Source: Hydractinia symbiolongicarpus
Taxonomy: Eukaryota > Cnidaria > Hydrozoa > Anthoathecata > Hydractiniidae
Direction: 5' to 3'
NCBI RefSeq assembly: GCF_029227915.1
Contig: NC_079885.1
Location: 23,437,001-23,501,000 of the forward strand
Length of the DNA stretch: 64,000 nt
Shown here: one piece after another, positions 25,305-38,448 of the stretch
Layout of the letters: the number at the start of each line of letters is the position of its first letter
How positions within the stretch are numbered: position 1 is the stretch's first letter
Notes under the pieces: model-generated
Database searches by the model: none
Told to the model about the DNA's origin: nothing
Seen by the model: the letters and a program-made list of their open reading frames with translations, nothing else
Made by a program: the position numbers and the translations under genes

Positions 25305-25440
25305 AATGGAGAATACCAAACTAAAAAAAGTGTTTTCTGTTTCATCATGGGATATGATCAGGAAGTTCGGGAAGCTGTCAACATTGAACTTAAGAACAAG
25401 CAAGAAAGCAACGTACGTTGCAGATGACAAACCAGTATGA
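25305..25440 (+). CDS. Possible exon after a strong acceptor
   Basis: A textbook TACTAAC branch site and TTGCAG acceptor end at 25304. After it, two plus frames stay open for about 40 codons: one starts MENTKLKKVFSVSSWDM and ends VADDKPV; the other reads FCFIMGYDQEVREAV. The upstream exon that would fix the frame is not identifiable. I treat it as a candidate terminal exon of an unknown gene. Confidence 0.2.
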
Positions 25441-25986
25441 AGGTGGTTACATCTTTTATTTGCTTCGATAAATAATTATGTCTATTAACTTTCATCCTCT
25501 CTACTGAACATAGCCCTTTTGAAAATTGTTTGTTGACAATTCGCCCGAAGTCTCTTCTCGGTTACCGTGTTAATTAATAATGCTATCGTCACGTTTCTGT
25601 GTATATATATACATATATATATGCCTTGTTATATCTGTGTATATATGTATGTAAAATAACATTTTTTTGGCAATTTTTGAGTGTTTTTTTGAAGTGGTTG
25701 ATATCAAAGACAATATTTGTGACGGAAGTTTAGTTTTTGATAAAAGATTTATGTTGTAAATAAATTTTATTTAAAATTTGTTTTAAAAAAAAAGGAAAAA
25801 ATTCAAACTATGTTGTTTCTACCTGCCGCCATCCTATAGATGATATTATTGTAATATTTCATAAAAAAACTGAAATTGTCAAATGTTTTAGAGGCGTATA
25901 CAGGATTTTATTACCTCTTGTGCGGATTTTTCAAGCAAACAAAAAAGAAGGAGAACATAAAAAACGACCAAATTAAGTGTCAGAAA

Positions 25987-26105
25987 CAACCTCGTTCCCA
26001 AGGCTCTAAGGGTCGTATAGCCGCATTCTCGACTCCAGAGCTCTTTGAGATAATCCTCAAAACTTTTGAGGTTTTAATCTCAAAAGAACCTGGGAACAAA
26101 AAGGT
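25987..26105. mobile_element. Foldback MITE, CCTCGTTCCCAGG family, longer form
   Basis: Left end CAACCTCGTTCCCAAGGCT; right end GAACCTGGGAACAAAAAGG, an imperfect inverse. The interior contains CCAGAGCTCTTTGAGAT, also found at 62290-62310, and a second inverted pair (CTCAAAACTTTTGAG), so the transcript could fold into a long hairpin. Confidence 0.55.
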
Positions 26106-27349
26106 ATAGTCGTTTTCATGTGAGAAAAAATAAAAGTTTTTCTAAGGGAGAGGTTTTTCTAGAAAGTCAACAAAGGAAGGAGTTTTTTGTGGGAGTTTTT
26201 TTAATTATTTCTTACTTGTCACGAATATATAACGGAATATAATTTTCTTTCGTAACTAGTGGCCTGTCGCAATGAATTTTTTTGCTTCTTATAATTTTGG
26301 AATACTATGAAGAATCATCAAATTATTTTTTTGTGACCTAAAAAATAAATTCTGTAATCTGAACAGAAGTCTTCCACGACGCTTCCGCCCTAAAAACACT
26401 GCAAAAAACGTTTAACACTTTCTGGATTTTGGTAAAATAATTATTCTACTAAAATAAATGATTTTCCCAACGGCACCTTGATATTTTTATTCCCGAATTC
26501 TATCTAAAAAATATGAAGTCCAGGATTTTTCAGGTATCTTTTTGAAATTTCAGACTATTTTAGATTAATAGCAGCACTGACAATTATATTTCACTAGATA
26601 ATGATTTATTGACTTTCTTTAACAAAATAAAGGGTTTTTCCGTACCCATCTTTGTAAAGCCCTCATACTTTTAAATGGCCAATAAAATTTACCATTATAT
26701 TTATTCGTGATATTTTTATATCAACACTGTCGCGTTTTTCTTCTACGTAAAAGTGCAAGTAAACTATGAATGTCCGTCTTACCAATACATCTGAAATTCA
26801 TCTCAACCTAATCATCAGATACCACATCATAACATCCAATTGAATCCACTATATGAATTTGTATATATTTTATGAATTTAAGTTTAGAATACGTCATAGA
26901 GTATATTAGTTTAATACAAGACATCATAAATGCGCCATCCATATGTCCATTGTGGGGCATATCATTGTCTGTGTCAATTCAGAGAGAAAAACCGCACCCA
27001 CAAAAAAATTCTGTAAATTTTCGAGAATCACGAATCACATGGTCGTGATGATTGATTCAGCTGCAGAATAAGATAATGAGTTTGCGCATGCGCAAAACTG
27101 CCCAAAGCAGATGTTGATATTCAGCTACAATTTTTATGAGTAAAATTCCTCGCGCTAAATATGTTTATCTCAATCGACGGGCCGTTGATGACGTCAGCAA
27201 AGTTAAACATCAAATCGACCGTAACTACTGAACACAAAAAAATTTTCCGATTGCATATATATTATTGTTTATCAAAGCAAAAAAATTACGGTATGAAAAA
27301 ACAATATAAATCTAGATCTTCTAAAGAACAAAATAAATCAGAACAGAGG

Positions 27350-27425
27350 CCAACCTTGTCCCCACAGCGTCTTGTATCCTTTTTAACATCAGGACGGCCA
27401 TAAAAATGCCCTGGGAAAGAGATTG
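27350..27425. mobile_element. Short foldback MITE, CCTCGTTCCCAGGGC family
   Basis: Left end GCCAACCTTGTCCCCACAGC; right end GCCCTGGGAAAGAGATTG. Same end motif as the copy at 1902, more diverged on the left side. Confidence 0.5.
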
Positions 27426-28238
27426 AAAGAGACATGTCAATCGTTTCGTCGGCAATATTGCGCTAACATATTAACACGACTAACAAATCCGGATAAAATT
27501 TGCACGACTCAAAAACCGATGTAGACAAAAAGTGAGTTCACACTAATATACTGTAGTCGTGAAAACAAGGCGCGAGTACATAACATCTATCCGAAAGACG
27601 GTTACAAACAATCAGATAATTTTAGTGCTTTGTTAAAGGAAGCTGAAGAATGATTTGGAGGATCCTTTTACTTCATCTCTCACGAAACAGGGAAGAATTA
27701 TTCCGCGTACTTAAAAAAATATAAGTTCTGAGGTCGCGCAATTTCTTGCAAATAAAGTGTGAACTTGCTTTAAAAAATACTAATGTGTAGATTATTTACA
27801 GGGCGGGCGGTACGCCTGCATAGCACATACAGGCGGTGTCAATACGCCGTTTGAATCGAATAATTTAAATAGTTTAAATAATATAACGTGACTAAATGAA
27901 GAAAAAAACATCAGACCATGAAAAATATCGCAAAAAAAAACACAAAGTACCGCAAAAAAAAAAACGCCATATGAAAATATTGCATAAAAACGAAAGGTGA
28001 TTTTGAAGCGACCATGATATCAAAAAGAATAATATAAAAGGAAAACAACATAAAAATAAAAAAATAAAAAGTGTCGGTGAATATTATTAGATGAAAAACC
28101 TCCGGCGTTGGGTTAGCTTAAGGTCTGGTTGAAAACACAAGGCTTGATAAATAAGGTTCATCATTAAATCCCAGTTGTTTACTGTGCATGTTAAAACGGT
28201 TGTGACAACAACAACAACAACATACGAATCCATCATGG

Positions 28239-31200
28239 CTACTTCGTTTTTACACCTGCATCTTTGTAGTCTTCAGGCGTTGGACAATGAAATTCAACGG
28301 TATCGCACCCAACAGCCTCGGTGATAGATGAAAAGCCATCTTTCCTAAAACAAGACACAAAAGAGATTTACAGTCGTGTCAAATGTGTTGGATTAGTAAA
28401 TGTGTAAGCTTTAAGTTACAAATACAATGATTGAAATTTTACCAAATAACATCACATTATAGATTTTACGGTCATTTATTTCCGCGAATCGATGATCAAA
28501 ATAAAAAAAATAACAAAAATACAATTATTTACTTGTAAATTTATCAAATGAGGCCTTAGGTTTACATTAAGTATCAATCAAACTCTCCATAAACAAGAAA
28601 TTTATAATTCGTATCGACGTTTCAAGGTTCTTATGCCATTTGGGATGTTTTTTAAGGCTTTTACTATAATTTTTGTAACATTTCAAGATTCACAAGCCCA
28701 CAGACAAAAAGATAGGAAGGTGTGCAAGAAGAAAAACCAAATAAAAACCCTTCTTGTTATAAGGCAATGTTTTATATTTAAAGGTTTTCAGGATTCTGTT
28801 TCGAAGAATGATGTTTAAGGTTTATTGATTTCGCGAACGACGCAGAATTTTTTTGGATAAAATTCGCGAAAAGTTCTGAAATTACACATCTTATTGCAAC
28901 CCATAACAGTAGCTTAAATTAGATTCACAGTCTTATTCAAAAGGTTACGTGATAAACTGCCTCTGAAGTTTTTCTAAAGAAAATTTTTCTGACCCAAACG
29001 CAGTAGATACAAGTCTCATACAAAATTTTTTTTAAGCTCATCACTCCTCTGATACCCATTCTCACCTTAACAGTTCAGCTAGCTCTCTTTTGACTTTCCC
29101 AACAACTGGAGGACCATTCAAAGCCAAGGATGAATACAACTGCACGAGAGATGCACCGTTACATATCTTCTCGTAAGCATCTTCACCAGAAGCGATTCCA
29201 CCCGCGCCTATAATCGGTAACTTACCTAGAAAGGAAAAAAAAACGGTATTGATGTTAAAAGATGTTTAAAAACATATCTTTAATTATCTTCAAGTTTTTA
29301 TTTCGCGTTATTCTTAACAGCAATCGCGTAAAATTTTATCGAAAATGTTTTTTGAAAGTCCCAACTAAATTGTAAAAACAATGTCTGCCTGATAAATTCT
29401 TGAAATTTTTGTTGTAGATGTGTTTTACCTCATTGGTAAAATAAAAAAAATTTCTTGCCGATAAGGCGTTATTTTTAATCCAAACCACATAATTAAAATT
29501 ACTTTTTTGTGTAAAAATTTTCCCGTTTATTTCATATGTCTGCAACGAATTAAGGCTTTAACATCAGTAACACGTGAGAAAGGAAAATTTCATAGCTTAA
29601 CTGTAAGTAGTGTGAGACATTTGGTTTGCAAGTGCTTAGTGAAGTTTTATTTATGATATACACCCAAGATTACACATGCCTGAACATCCATATCTTTATA
29701 TCTATTATTTTATTTATAAAATTAGGCAAAACACGGAGCTTCCATGGACTAGATGAGATAAGCAAAAGTGTCGTTCATTACAGTCCCATGGTCTTTAGCT
29801 CATTTATGATGTGTGGTGCATATTGTCAACATTGTTATCAGTATACTATCCAAATTCAAATTTCATCAAATATAAAAATAACAAGAGCTTTTAATGTTTT
29901 AAAATGAAAATTCCTTTACTTTAGTCGTACCCAACCACGCTGTTTCTCCTACATCAATAAAATATTGACCTGACCCTCCCCTTTTATTCCTGTGTAGACA
30001 GCCCCGTCCCATATAAGATATAATAAAAAATCATACCCTCGGTTAACTTGTACATATCATGAATACATTGGGTTGACAAACTTTTAAGCGGTTGGCCACT
30101 CAAACCACCTTGCTCTTGTTTATTTTTGTTCTGCAAGTTATCACGACTTATTGTGGTATTCGATATAATCAGACCATCAACTTTAGTCTAAAAAGCAAAA
30201 GTAAAAAATATTGTTCTAGTTTTGACGACAATTATATTTAACAAGAAAAAAATTCAAAAGTTGCCTAACTTCGCAAAAAGCTTTTGACAGTAGGTTACAA
30301 TCCTCAAAATAATGTGTGGGAAATTTCTCTTTTAAGAAATGTGCAAAGATCATCAGTTGGACAGTGCTCTGCAACCGCTAGGTGTTTAGGCCAAGTGACT
30401 AACTTCAAAAGTGCGCTAAAGCTGCACTTTTCACATTTGTATAATGATATAATCCTAACCACCATGGTTTCAAAAAATGGTTGGATCAGGCATGCTGACG
30501 TCAGCAAAAAAAGCACTCTTTAAGATTTTAGATCTAGCCAAATAACAATCCTAAGTTCGTTGTGAACATGGACAACTTTGCAGTGTGTGTTACTTAGCTA
30601 GAAACGGCTTATTGATTGTGGTTGCGATATTTGAAAGTCTGCGATATTTGAAAGTCTGCCCTTGTTCCACATATGTTGTGTCCAGGGTTGTAAGTAAAAA
30701 AAAATTAGCAAAAATTTTGAGCTTTGAAACCATTATGAAAATAATTTAGCCTGCTTAAATAATGTAAAAACATTAAAACGTTTTGATAATAGAAAGCATC
30801 AGAAGCAACATTTATTTAAAACTTTTTGCAATCTTTTACAGCTTCACTTATCTGGACTTACAGAAGGATCTAACACAACTGATGCGATGTCTTCCTTTTC
30901 TTCGGCTTTCAAATCTGGAGCTATTTTCACTAATATAGGTGGTTGCCTTGAGAGTGTTTTTCTGGCTTTTAAAACCTGTAAAGAAAAACAAAAAAAAATC
31001 ATGATTATTTTAAAATCTTGAAGACACACCCAACCCTGAATAAACGCCCTGGAATAAAAGTCTGGGTAAAACCTAATGCAATCCATCTACAGCAAATGAA
31101 CGATAACCTTCTCCCCTTAAACGCATAACAAAGCATTGTGATGTTATGAATCTTTTACTTGTGGTTTAAATAAATAAGACAACTGCAGAGGAAGGTGTGC

Positions 31201-34200
31201 ACAGATAAAAAAGAAAAACTTAAGAAACGCCCAGGGCGTATCAAGTCTCACAAAAATTGAAAATTTAAAAATATTACAAAGACAACCATAGAGAGGTTTC
31301 ATAATATACCTTCATGGTACCAATTTTCCCAGGTATAGATATTTTGGTGCATTTTGCAGTAATAGTTTTTAGTGAAAACTTTCACATGTTTTGTGAACTA
31401 TGTAAAAATGTTATTAAATAGTTTTGAAAAAATGCTTTTCTCAATAAAACACACTTTTAATGACCATTTGTTATAATTTTGGCGTCAGCATTTTGCGCTT
31501 CTTTTTCACTATGAGATTAAGCTTTTAAATTGTTGGCATTGGTAATTTTTTTTTATAGGAAATAATTTTAACAAATGCTTTTTTGAAGAATATTTTGTGT
31601 TCATAATTTTTAAAAGCTTCAAAGGTACAGTCATTTAAAGGTTAATGCATAAAAACACCATACAAATTTACCCCATCTAAGTATTAAAAGAGTGTCTTGG
31701 TTTTGCTTTCAAGGTGTAATTCCAGGTTTATATCGAAAAGTTGCTTTTCGTGCTTCCCCTAATATACTTTTTACCTTTACATTGTCATAAAATCTTAACA
31801 ATTAATTTTTAAGGAAAGAAAACAGATACCACTTTAGAGATCAGTAATCATTGCAGAGAATTTAGAAAAATTGATATTCCAGTAATTATAAGCTGGAGGG
31901 TATGGGTGTTTCATGTGTCTTTTATTTGGCTAAAAATTAAAAAAATAGAAGTTATTTAAAAAATCTCACAAACATCAGAAAGTCAAACCTACCTCCTTGA
32001 TGAGATCTTGCAATTGTTGTCTACCCTGCATCCGACGAAGACCAGGTGTGTTTGGAGACGAAACATTAATGACTAAGTAATCAGCAAATTCTCCCAGTTT
32101 CATTACTCCTTTCACGTAATCTTCGGCAGCTTTTTCTGTAGTTTTGTTTTTTCCAATGTTTACTGCAACAACACCAGGAGATTTTCCCTCGTTTGAATTT
32201 CTCAACTTCAGATTATTGTACGCGTAGTCCACACCGAAACTGTTAAATCCATACCTTAACAAATCATTTTGGTAAAGTCATCAAACTTTTTAATAAAAAA
32301 CACAAACTGATGCAAATTTCAAATGTGCAATCTTTGAACATTTTAACACACTACCCCTTCATGTTTTGAGTTTTTTACATGTTATTTTGTAAGATATCGA
32401 AATTTTAAGCATATTATATACCTAACTTTCTGTGTGTTTCTCATAGCATATCACAACCTGGTTTTAAGTTTTAAATGGTTACAATTAATGGCTTTAATTT
32501 ACATATTTTTAATTAACAAAGGGATCAATCTTCCTCATTTTTATTTTGACATTACAAAATAGAAGACTTTTTTATAATCAAGGCCAATTTTAAAGAACCA
32601 CCCCAAAATTTGACAAAATTTAAACAATTGCTAAAAAATGTTCATGGCTAATTTAGTCAAAAATTAAACAAATTTATCAAAGATAAAACCTATGCCATTT
32701 GAACTTATAGTGGCACTTTAAATGAATATTTTGCAAATTTTAATGTTCTAATATTAAATGCTTCTGAGTTATTCTACCTAAAATACTTTGGAAATAAAAA
32801 TCTGTCCCCTACAATTTTACGAAAGTAAACAATGACTTTCTCTAAGTAGCTAAAAAATGTTTAGAGCAAATTTCAAAAAAGCAATTATTAAAAAAGTGCA
32901 CAAACATCTTTTACAATATACTACATGAATAACCATGAGTCTTCACACTTGATATATTAACGAAATCCTAAGAATACTTTCATAATACATTACATTTAGA
33001 AAAACGAACAAGAAAGAGAAAAGCAACATGATGTTTACAATAATTTCAGAAATAAAATTTGCTAGTTTTGCTACATTTTAATTGCCCATTACAAAAAAAC
33101 TTATATCAGAGGATACAAAAACATGCTAAAAATTTCCTTTTTGGCCTTGCATTAAAACACTTGTATTAAAGCCTTTAGAAGGCATGAAAAAGTAGGATAT
33201 GATATCAATATCAGAAACTAACAGGGATTTCAGCTTAATTCATCTTTTCTCTGCATGTGGTATTGCATTAGCATGAAACATAAAATCGATAGATAGATGT
33301 GCTTATTTTACATGGCTAGCCTCACAAATATTGAGGGATACATCCTATCTATTATTTCTAGGAGGGGCCATAGCGTATGGGAAGTGCTAGAGTCTTAAAT
33401 GCCCATTTTAGGCTACGCAGAGATAATTAGGGTCCACACTCTACTACACAACCCCCTGCAACATCCAAAGGCCCACACATTGTGCCATTCCTCCGATTTC
33501 CCTTGGCTTAGGTTAACCTTCGGCTATGGTAATGTTCAATTGCCCATATTGAATCACCGCCAAGGCAGATTGAACCGAGGTCTCACACAAAATGTTTGAG
33601 AGTTATAACCATTAAGCTACAGTGCCACAAAATATATGGCACATAAAGAAAGGGTAAATCTGTGAATTTATCAGTTGAATTTGTCAGAACTAACTTCTGC
33701 ATGTTCTGATTACCTGTTTATAATACCAGCATCTTCCTTTAGCCTGAATACTCTTGGCTTTTTATTTCCTTCTTGTGGTAATGGAGTGATGCTACCAACT
33801 TCGACAAATGCAAAACCCATCTTAAGCATCCCATCAATGCATTCTGCATGTTTATCAAATCCAGCAGCTAAACCAAGTGGACTTTCAAACTCAAGCCCCC
33901 ATAATGAAGATTTCTAAACAACATTATTATTTTAAATATTTTAGGAGTAATATTCCAGCACATCATTCCTTTTTTTGTATTTCGAAAATTATTTTTATCT
34001 TAAAGTAGTATTTTTATGATCTACCAATTTGGGAAATATTAAGACCCAATATAAACACCCTTAGCTATCTTGGCATGCTGATGTCAGCATAAGTTATGTC
34101 TGTATCAAACAATTGCAATAGTAATATGATCTGATAGGGAGAGCTAGAATGTTAAAGATATGGCAATAAGAACAGAGAAGAAATATAAAAACCCTTTTTT

Positions 34201-37200
34201 AGTCATCATTACACCAAAATATATGATGTATCGCCTTATCGATACAATATAACTCTTACATGAAATGTATTTTAGCTCTAATATCCAAAATATCTTGTCA
34301 GGTAGCAGGCCAGAAGCTGTATACATGTTTGCATGTTTTTAGTTTATTTAAAAGTTACACAGAAAATTCAGCATATAAATAAATATAGTTCACTTGTGAG
34401 TAAATAAAAGGTACTTTATTCGGAGAAACTTTCGTGAGAGAAACTTTCACGAGTTTTTGGACTCGCAAAATTTTTTGGATAAATTTTCGCGAATCTACAA
34501 ATTAAAAAAGTTTCGCGAGATAAACTTTGGCAATTCGTGATTTTTTATGTTCTTATAAAAAAAGTGGCCTATATTTTTTGTAGAAAAGCATTTTTTAACA
34601 TGTAATTTTCTTTCTAATAGTAAAAAATTCTTTTAAAAATATTAGCACTTATCTGTTCAGTCATCGTCATTGAATAATATAAATATTGTCATGTCATGAA
34701 CAAGCGAGTTTATTCTAGGCCTAGAATAAACTCGCTTGTTCATGACATGACAATATTTATATTATTGTAAAAACTTCTATTTACAAATTGGGTTCATCGT
34801 CAAAATCACAAAACAGATCAAAACACATTTCTAGGCTCGTCTACTTCCGGTTCCCATGCATCGTTGTCATCCTCTTCTTCACCAATAACTTGGTTATGAG
34901 CCATACATACATTTGAAACATCATCACTTTTGTTTATTTCTAAATTTATTCCAATCTTGTTCCCAGTGCCAGTTGTATTGGGAGGGCAAGCCAAGTGAGG
35001 GCGAGTCAAGAAATAACTTTTAAAACCAGCAAATTTTTTTTAAATTTTAGTGGATAAACTTTCGGGAATCGACAATTTAGAAAGTTTGTACTGAATAAAC
35101 TTTCGTGAATGACCATTTTTGAAAGTTTCGCGAGACAAAGTTTTGCAAAAAAAGGCCAAAAAACACAAAACTCACGAAAGTTTCTCTCGCGAAAGTTTCT
35201 CCAAATAAAGTAGCTTAATTTTCCTTGTCAGTTAGCTGGCCTGTTGCATACGTTACTCCATAATGATTAAGGTGTCTGCATAAAAGTAAAGCAAAGACAA
35301 AAAAATGCAAATACAACAATGAAATTTTTAGGCTTTCTAGCAAATATGGTTATAACGGTTAAATAGCAGTGAAAAAAAACTGAAACAAAGTTTATTAGAT
35401 TTTATATTTACCATTTACAAGTAAGCAAACAAAAAAAAGCAACAAGTCGCAAATATCAGTTTGTTTCCTGCTATTCCAAAAGCAACTAAGCATCCAAAAT
35501 CTATTATGGCCCCTATGGCTCACTTCTCTTCCTAATAAAAACACTTCTCTTTTTAGTCACAACACTTCTCTTCTGTATAAAAACACTTCTCTTCATCCCT
35601 CCGAAATCTTCTCTTCCGTTCGAAACACCTCCATGAACTCAAAAAATTCCCAGATCCAATTCTATTCTGGAATCTTGATTGAGCTGGATTTTGATAACTC
35701 ACGTTTTTATATAAATGACCGACCACCCTTACAAGGTTTATTTTGCTTTTTTATATATAACGGAGACGGGGAAAATCCCTTGAGATGAGGCTGAATAAAT
35801 GACATTGTGGTATCCGTTTAACTTTTTTAATACACACGTTTTTTATAAGAATACCAAAATTTTAACCAGGCTGGTCATTATTATTATTTCTGTATTGTTA
35901 TAAACAAAAATACGTATTGTTTTAATCCAAAATCTCATCCTGATATTCTTATAAAGTACATTCATTATAAAGAAAAAGCATGCAGTTTTCTTGGTGGACA
36001 CACCCATGATTTTGAGAACTCTGGGCAGCCATTTATTTTGCCATTTATTGATAGATGTGCATATTTTAAATGGCTAGCCTCACAAATATTGATGGGTATA
36101 CCCTGCCTATTATTTCCAGGAGAGGCCATGCCTTAGATGGAGAGTCCTAGAGTATTTAATGCTCTTTTTTGAGTTACACAGACCCAATTAGGGCCTGCGC
36201 TCTACTAGACAACTCCCGGCAACATCCAAAGGCCCACACAGTGTGCCATCTCCCCAATTTCCGTCACATGGCTTGGGTTAACCCGGGGCTATGGTAACAT
36301 TCACTCCCCCATGTTGAATCGCCGTCAAGAGGAATCAAACCCCAGTCTCTCGCACAGAGTACAAGAGCTATAACCTATAACCACTATAGGTTAACCTATA
36401 ACCTACAGCGCCACAAATTGTGTCTTGATAAATAAAATTACCTACTCTGCTACTGATCTGAATTGATTTGTGATATTATTTTAAGCATGCAAATGCACCT
36501 GAACCTGCTACAATAAAAAGCTGTATGGTGGTGGACCAACAGGTTAATTGCGGTTGCTAAAGTAAGTACTTATATCTTGTTGAGAGGCTTGGCTTTGATT
36601 GCATTAAGTATTCAAGTGTCAACAAAGATGGCTACTAGCACCATTGAAGGATAAATTTTAGAAGCCCAATGCTTTTCCAAATCTAGAATGGTAGACTAGT
36701 GAAAAGGGTGGTCACAGGGCATGAACAATAGGGCTGTTCTTATCCCAGGCCCTCAAAGTAACAAACCAATACTGTTGTAGATTTAGGCCCCTAAGATTGC
36801 CTTGTCTACCCATAAAATGGGAGCAGCTACAGTCAACTTTTAATATATTTTTATATTTTCTTTTACCTACATCAATCACTTCATGTACTGGCATCAATGT
36901 CCACAACTGTCACCATATTAACTAATTCTACAATCAACTACAACCCACATCTCAATCGATAATCGTCCGATACATGACGAGTGCATACAATACCAATTGA
37001 TGTAGCCCCTGAGGTTCTTCTACAACGATTAACAACACGCAACGATACTACGAACTATAACACACAACGATCTACAATGCAAGATGGACGAATCAATTGG
37101 CAACAATGACGCATGCTTGATTACACTAGTGCTCTTGCCTCAAGGTTTTCTTGGTGATCCAAATTTGGCTACTAGCGATTGCCGAGGTTTTTGTCCAGAG

Positions 37201-38448
37201 GTAGAAGCACTGTTGCACACGCCGGTGGGGATGTCCTGCTTCCTTCATCAGCCAAATGGGATAAAGATGCGTTTGTTTCCCTAACAAATGAGTTGCGCTT
37301 TCACGAGATACGCCATAGCTGGTAGTAGGCATTTCCAAGAGATTTGCTGAGATGTAAGCAATTTCCAAGCCAGTTGCTGAGATGTCAGCAATTTCCACGA
37401 GTTTTGGTGAGAGGGTTGTGTTTCCACGAGATACTCAGGTGTTTCCACGAGATACACCTCAGGTGAGTTAGCGTTTCCACGAGATATGCAGACGATTCCA
37501 CGAGATACGTTGTCTTACTAAGGGTAAGGATGGAAACACACGCATCTGGTTTGGGAGCCCTGATACCAAACCTGACACGACCACCTTCCTTTCCCCAAAC
37601 TCAAGTGTAGTTATGACATGAAACAAGAGAAATATACTTCTAACATTATCTGTCATTGTTGTTGTTTACTTTTATGTTGTTGCTTCAAAACCATGGCAAT
37701 TATTGGTAAATTGAGCACATGTTAACAAAGTATACTTCTTCCGAAAAATGAAAAAAATATACAGACCATGGATGTAAAATTTCAGACCAGATTTTTAAAT
37801 TTAGTTGTGAAGAGAAAGTTTTCGACCACATACAGGGAAGTGTTAAGTGCAGAAAAGAAGCGTCAAAAAGAAGTGTGAAAATGCAGAAGAGAACTGTTTG
37901 GATCATAGAAGAGAAGTGCTTTTAAATTGGAAAAAAGTGAGCCATAGGGGCCATTGTAAAAATCAACAACAGCATTTGTCAATTTCATTGTTAATGGCAA
38001 AAAAACGTTTACATGAAAAACCTATTGCATTACGAACACATAAAACATATCTACACAAATCTCTGTACTTCTTTTTCAAAATTTGTTGTGAATTCCCTGC
38101 TTCTAATTCCTTAGTGTTAAGCTGTGGATTAAATTGAAAACAAATCAACAGTACAAGTCTGGGAATTATATTTTGGATGATAAAAATATTTCCCAGGCTT
38201 GTTCAGGTACAATAAAAGATTAAACTCACTAGCACTTCCTGATCATTAACATCAGTTATGTAATTTGGTACTAATTTCCAAGCTGCTGCTTTAACAGCAA
38301 ACCTGTGTGCTGTTTCTGCATCAAGTTTTGATATAACTGGCATGGTAATATTTTTCCAAATAGATTCGTTTTTTGTTTTAAGAAGAAAAGGAGACACTAA
38401 AATACCTCCTCCAGCAATTAATCCCATGGTCTTTAGTAATTTCGACAT
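28239..38448 (-). CDS. DHODH: Dihydroorotate dehydrogenase (quinone), mitochondrial
   Basis: Class 2 DHODH oxidises dihydroorotate to orotate with FMN and passes electrons to ubiquinone at the mitochondrial inner membrane, the fourth step of pyrimidine synthesis. Seven exons, all GT/AG and phase-consistent: 38448-38230, 33913-33714, 32254-31993, 30975-30862, 30187-30037, 29225-29066, 28344-28239, giving 403 residues, the usual family length. The N-terminus ([17 protein letters not shown]) has a short hydrophobic anchor. Family signatures: [49 protein letters not shown] (with the class 2 active-site serine), [26 protein letters not shown], and the FMN-phosphate segment [15 protein letters not shown]. 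The frame is intact. Introns, especially intron 1 (33914-38229), are swollen by foldback elements and SINEs. Confidence 0.96.
33289..33632 (-). repeat. tRNA-headed SINE (family A), copy 1
   Basis: Read on minus, the head near 33625 shows an A box TAGCTTAATGG and a B box GGTTCAATC at tRNA spacing. A body of about 270 bases ends near GGCTAGCCATG. The same body and head recur at 36049-36417. It lies in intron 2 of DHODH, on the gene's strand. Confidence 0.7.
34412..35212. mobile_element. 801-bp foldback element with TA ends (mariner/pogo-like MITE)
   Basis: The ends are inverted: left TACTTTATTCGGAGAAACTT and the reverse-complemented right end TACTTTATTTGGAGAAACTT. Similarity continues for about 45 bp through repeated GAAACTTTCGYGAG phrases. 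The outer TA on each side could be a TA target duplication, as in Tc1/mariner and pogo elements; that class is inference. Inside is an acidic minus-strand frame ([18 protein letters not shown], 35009-34818), perhaps a scrap of a parental protein, and a perfect 94-bp palindrome. Located in DHODH intron 1. Confidence 0.6.
34673..34766. repeat. Perfect 94-bp palindrome
   Basis: Two 47-bp arms are exact reverse complements with no spacer, centred on AGGCCT between 34719 and 34720. The arms include CTCGCTTGTTCATGACATGA. The mismatch at 34672/34767 ends the symmetry. It sits inside the 801-bp foldback element. Confidence 0.95.
36049..36417 (-). repeat. tRNA-headed SINE (family A), copy 2
   Basis: The body matches the copy at 33289-33632 through CATCCAAAGGCCCACACA, TGGGTTAACC and TGGCTAGCCTCACAAATATT. 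The tRNA-like head near 36415 has an extra internal duplication of ATAGGTTAACCTATA. It is inserted inside the 2.4-kb foldback element, so it is younger than that element. Confidence 0.7.
37330..37510. repeat. Interspersed TTTCCACGAGATAC motif cluster
   Basis: About seven copies of a 13-14 bp motif (ATTTCCACGAGATAC and variants such as TTTCCAAGAGAT, ATTCCACGAGATAC) occur in 180 bp with spacers of variable length. The spacing is too irregular for a simple tandem repeat. It lies in the 2.4-kb foldback element. Confidence 0.6.

Larger units (their letters stand above)
35508..37952. mobile_element. 2.4-kb foldback element in DHODH intron 1
   Basis: Left end GGCCCCTATGGCTCACTT and right end AAGTGAGCCATAGGGGCC are exact inverted 18-mers. 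Weaker inverted similarity continues inward as repeated CACTTCTCTT (left) and AAGAGAAGTG (right). The interior holds a SINE (36049-36417), a run of TTTCCACGAGATAC repeats, and short frames without recognisable domains. No transposase is visible. No clear target duplication. Confidence 0.6.

Noticed and set aside
35220-35280. A short exon-like piece on minus ([18 protein letters not shown]) in DHODH intron 1
   Set aside because: Exon 1 (ending 38230) and exon 2 (starting 33913) join in phase with family-correct protein, so this piece is not needed, and it does not match DHODH.
37084-37398. Opposed frames of 66 and 90 codons
   Set aside because: Both lie in the repeat-rich interior of the 2.4-kb foldback element and reflect its direct repeats.
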